DNA from: a virus
Length of the DNA stretch: 46,291 bases
Reading direction: 5' to 3' (one strand)
Virus record (IMG/VR): IMGVR_UViG_3300045972_000110
Span: 1 to 46,291 of that record
Below the pieces are notes generated by a model that saw nothing but the letters and a program-made list of their open reading frames with translations, had not been told where the DNA came from and did no database searches. The position numbers and the translations under genes are program-made. Below, in pieces: positions 44,247 to 46,291 of this stretch; the first letter of the stretch is position 1, and each line of letters begins with the position of its first letter.

Positions 44247-44621
44247 ATGAAATTTGTGATGCACCGCAATCGCACCATCGTGAGCCTGAGCGGCCACGCC
44301 ATTGAATTTGTGAAGGGTGAGCTGACCCACGTGCCTCCTGCCATGTACGAGCAGGTTATGGCCGCTGGCGGCGTCCCTGAGACCGAGCTGGACCTGGACC
44401 CGCCTGCCGAAGGCCAGGTCGAGGAACCCACTGACCCCACCACGCGCCAGCGCGCTCTGTTCAAGGCCATGGAGAAGGTCACTCTGCGCGGCAAGCGCGA
44501 AGAGTTCACCGCCTCCGGTGCCCCACACGCCAAGGTGCTCTCCAACGAGCTGGGCTGGATCGTGGGCAACAAGGAACGCGACGCCGTGTGGACCGCCTTC
44601 CAAACCCGCGAAAACGAGTAA
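44247..44621 (+). CDS. conserved hypothetical structural-region protein (124 aa)
   Basis: A beta-strand N-terminus (MKFVMHRNRTIVSLSGHAIE) followed by VPPAMYEQVMAAGGVPE, and a helical C-terminal half (LFKAMEKVTLRGKREEFTAS, LGWIVGNKERDAVW). Similar genes lie between coat and adaptor genes in related phages. Probably virion-associated or an assembly factor. Confidence 0.7.
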   Translation: MKFVMHRNRTIVSLSGHAIEFVKGELTHVPPAMYEQVMAAGGVPETELDLDPPAEGQVEEPTDPTTRQRALFKAMEKVTLRGKREEFTASGAPHAKVLSNELGWIVGNKERDAVWTAFQTRENE

Positions 44622-44624
44622 CCC

Positions 44625-45266
44625 ATGAACACGACAGAACTGCTGGCCGTCGCGCGTGAAGAGCTGTACGACCTGGAGGAACCCCACCTCTGGTCTGACG
44701 CGCTGCTCTACACCTACATCGACGATGCCCAGAAGCAGTTCTGTCGCCTCACCTACGGTATCGAAGATGCCCGCAGCTTCAAGATCGTCATCAAGGCTGA
44801 CGGCACCGAGTGGTACTCCATCGATCCGGCGATCCTCAAGATTCGTGACGCCAACGTCGCCTCTACGGGCGACGACATGCCGCTGGTCGCCTTCGAGAAG
44901 ATGCGCGAGAAGGGCATGAAGTTTGACGGCAAGGTCGGCCCGACCCGAGCACTGATCACCGGCCTGGAGAAGAACTATGTCCGCGCACATCCCAAACCTA
45001 ATGTGGCATCTGTGGTTGAACTGCGTGTGTTCCGTCTGCCCCTGGACGTGGCCGCTGGCGACGACTTCGAAATCGACCCCCAGCACCACCTCCCGCTCCT
45101 GATGTGGGTGAAGCGCCGCGCGTACGGCGTGCAGGACGCTGACGCGTCTGACCCGCGCAAGGCTGCCGAGAACGAACAGGCGTTCACCGCCTACTGCGCC
45201 TCCGCCAAGGTCGAGCAAAGCCGCCTGCGCCGCCCTGTCTCCACTGTTTCGTACGGAGGTCTGTGA
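44625..45266 (+). CDS. head-tail connector/adaptor-like protein (DUF6682 type)
   Basis: A 213-residue protein: helix LLAVAREELYDLEEPHLWSD, ALLYTYIDDAQKQFCRLTYG, then beta strands with VVELRVFRLPLDV and a C-terminal helix LLMWVKRRAYGVQD...NEQAFTAYCASAKVEQS. This helical-plus-strand form matches phage adaptor proteins that bind below the portal. TGATG overlap with the next gene. Confidence 0.8.
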   Translation: MNTTELLAVAREELYDLEEPHLWSDALLYTYIDDAQKQFCRLTYGIEDARSFKIVIKADGTEWYSIDPAILKIRDANVASTGDDMPLVAFEKMREKGMKFDGKVGPTRALITGLEKNYVRAHPKPNVASVVELRVFRLPLDVAAGDDFEIDPQHHLPLLMWVKRRAYGVQDADASDPRKAAENEQAFTAYCASAKVEQSRLRRPVSTVSYGGL

Positions 45267-45538
45267 TGGCCGTCTACAAGAAAGACCCCGACGCGGTCCT
45301 CGACTACACAGCCGACTGGGGTCCGTACCTCACGCCTTTGGGCGACACCATTATTTCCGCGACCTGGGTGCTCTCCTCCGGCCTCACCAAGGTCTCGCAA
45401 TCAGCCACCGCGACGAAGGCCACCGCCTTCGTGTCCGGTGGGGTCCTGGGTGAAACCGAGACCCTTACATGCCGAATCGTGACTGCCGGTGGGCGCACTG
45501 ATGACCGCACCTTCCTCATCAAGATCGTTTCCCGCTAA
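45266..45538 (+). CDS. fibre-tail adaptor-like protein (90 aa)
   Basis: A 90-residue single Ig-like beta domain: DYTADWGPYLTPLGDTIISA, TWVLSSGLT, ATAFVSGGVLGETETLTCRI, TDDRTFLIKI. This is the typical phage fibre-tail adaptor pattern (D-Y-x-x-D-W...L-G-x-D-T-I). Start at 45266 chosen for GGAGG 6 bp upstream. Confidence 0.82.
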   Translation: MAVYKKDPDAVLDYTADWGPYLTPLGDTIISATWVLSSGLTKVSQSATATKATAFVSGGVLGETETLTCRIVTAGGRTDDRTFLIKIVSR

Positions 45539-45547
45539 GGAGCTACC

Positions 45548-46003
45548 ATGGCAACCACCGCAATCTGCAACTCGTACAAACAGGAAATCCTGCAAGGTGT
45601 CCACCTCGCGGCTGACACCTACAAGATCGCCCTGATCAAGGTGGCCCCGTCCACCACGTTCGGCGCGTCCACCACCAACGCTGGCACCCCCGGCACCAGC
45701 GCTTCGTCCCAGGCCAACATCGGCACCGACGAAGCCTCGGGCACAGGCTACACCTCGGGCGGCGCAACGCTGGCTGGCTTCTCCGCCACGCTGCAAGGCT
45801 CCACCGGTTGCCTGGACTTCACCACGCCGACCTGGGCCACGTCCTCCATCAGCGCCACCGCTGGCGTGATCTACAACAGCACCCGTTCCAACAAGGCCGT
45901 GGCTGTGTTCGACTTTGGCGGCACGATCACCTCGACCGCTGGCACGTTCACCGCGACCATGCCCACCGTCGGCTCCGGCACCTCGCTGATCCGCGTCGCC
46001 TAA
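45548..46003 (+). CDS. conserved structural protein (151 aa)
   Basis: A Thr/Ser/Gly-rich beta protein beginning TTAICNSYKQEILQGVHLAA and YKIALIKVAP, with GTGYTSGGATLAGFSATLQG and a final strand GSGTSLIRVA. This start is widespread in phage structural regions. Probably a virion component near the neck or tail. AAGGAG ribosome site; the stop overlaps the next ATG (TAATG). Confidence 0.75.
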   Translation: MATTAICNSYKQEILQGVHLAADTYKIALIKVAPSTTFGASTTNAGTPGTSASSQANIGTDEASGTGYTSGGATLAGFSATLQGSTGCLDFTTPTWATSSISATAGVIYNSTRSNKAVAVFDFGGTITSTAGTFTATMPTVGSGTSLIRVA

Positions 46004-46287
46004 TGAACGCAAATCTTAGCTCTGTAGTAGATCGCATGCTGTCGCGAGACAGCACGCGCGATCTGGCCGCACGCGCTATTGACCAGCTCATCACGGTGAG
46101 CGGCACGGCTGCTCCTGACGTGCGCGATCAGATCATTGATCTGCGCACTCAGGCCGCTGACATTGTCAAGCAGTACCTCGACCATGTCGTGACCGCTGAG
46201 CGGGTCCAAATCTCCAAGGCCCTGCGTGACCTCGGTCATGCGGACCTCATCCCTCAAGTCGCCAAGCGGCTGCGTCAACAGGAATAG
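46003..46287 (+). CDS. hypothetical helical protein (94 aa)
   Basis: A 94-residue all-helical protein (VVDRMLSRDSTRDLAARAID, DLRTQAADIVKQYLDHVV, ALRDLGHADLIPQVAKRLRQ) starting on a TAATG overlap. Its position suggests a structural-region or assembly role. The window ends four bases after its stop. Confidence 0.7.
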   Translation: MNANLSSVVDRMLSRDSTRDLAARAIDQLITVSGTAAPDVRDQIIDLRTQAADIVKQYLDHVVTAERVQISKALRDLGHADLIPQVAKRLRQQE

Positions 46288-46291
46288 CCAT

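Noticed and set aside
43737-45218. Long leftward open frame opposite the capsid-adaptor genes
   Set aside because: Shadow of clearly recognised forward genes; its translation is low complexity and lacks motifs.

Overview
The window reads as most of the genome of a temperate tailed phage. It has a tyrosine integrase beside an intact attP, a P22-type portal, an N4-gp56-type major capsid protein, a family-A DNA polymerase, an ATP-dependent ligase and a D5-like primase-helicase. Coding DNA is GC-rich and tightly packed, and many neighbours share 4-bp ATGA/GTGA or TAATG overlaps. The attP core matches the 3' half of a bacterial tRNA-Val(GAC) gene ending GCGCCTA-CCA. Together with the GC-rich codon use this suggests a proteobacterial host, perhaps a betaproteobacterium; that is inference only.

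Layout. Bases 1-1170 (+) are a lysis module: GH19 endolysin (its start lies before the window), a holin-like protein, an i-spanin, and an o-spanin gene overlapping it. Bases 1167-1819 (-) hold three small genes. Bases 1868-2108 are attP, with paired GTCATAAY repeats on both sides of the tRNA-like core and a strong terminator. From 2120 to 35019 everything is leftward. This includes integrase, winged-helix proteins, dUTPase, ligase, VRR-NUC nuclease, DEDD exonuclease, DNA polymerase, SNF2 helicase, a RecB/Cas4-like Fe-S nuclease, a MoxR ATPase/DUF3150-like/VWA-metallopeptidase trio, a metallophosphoesterase, an SPFH lipoprotein and the primase-helicase. Three free-standing homing-type endonucleases are scattered among them, along with many small orphans. 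Bases 35020-35273 are a divergent control region. From 35274 to the end (+) run terminase, portal, scaffold, gp49-like, RyR-domain, capsid and connector/adaptor genes.

Both ends carry late genes on the same strand, so tail genes beyond 46.3 kb probably run back into the lysis module at base 1. That means a circular or circularly permuted genome with attP unsplit, so not an integrated prophage.

The most unusual content is fourfold. (1) Thirteen small early proteins in two clusters (19.8-21.7 kb and 27.2-29.0 kb) have different bodies but share a C-terminal A-L-x-A-R-L-R-G-like tag; eight are Cys4 paralogues, one of them frameshifted. The capsid scaffold ends in a very similar tag. (2) An ungapped 18-bp motif, close to N-CTCTRWNWWMGATCKAA, sits just upstream of start codons at about ten places, always in the direction of the downstream gene. 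(3) A terminator hairpin followed by a conserved TGTGTATCAACC leader precedes successive small genes at 33-35 kb. (4) The MoxR/DUF3150-like/VWA-protease cassette encloses the first tag cluster.

No CI-like repressor, RNA polymerase gene, CRISPR array, insertion sequence or complete tRNA was recognised in the window.
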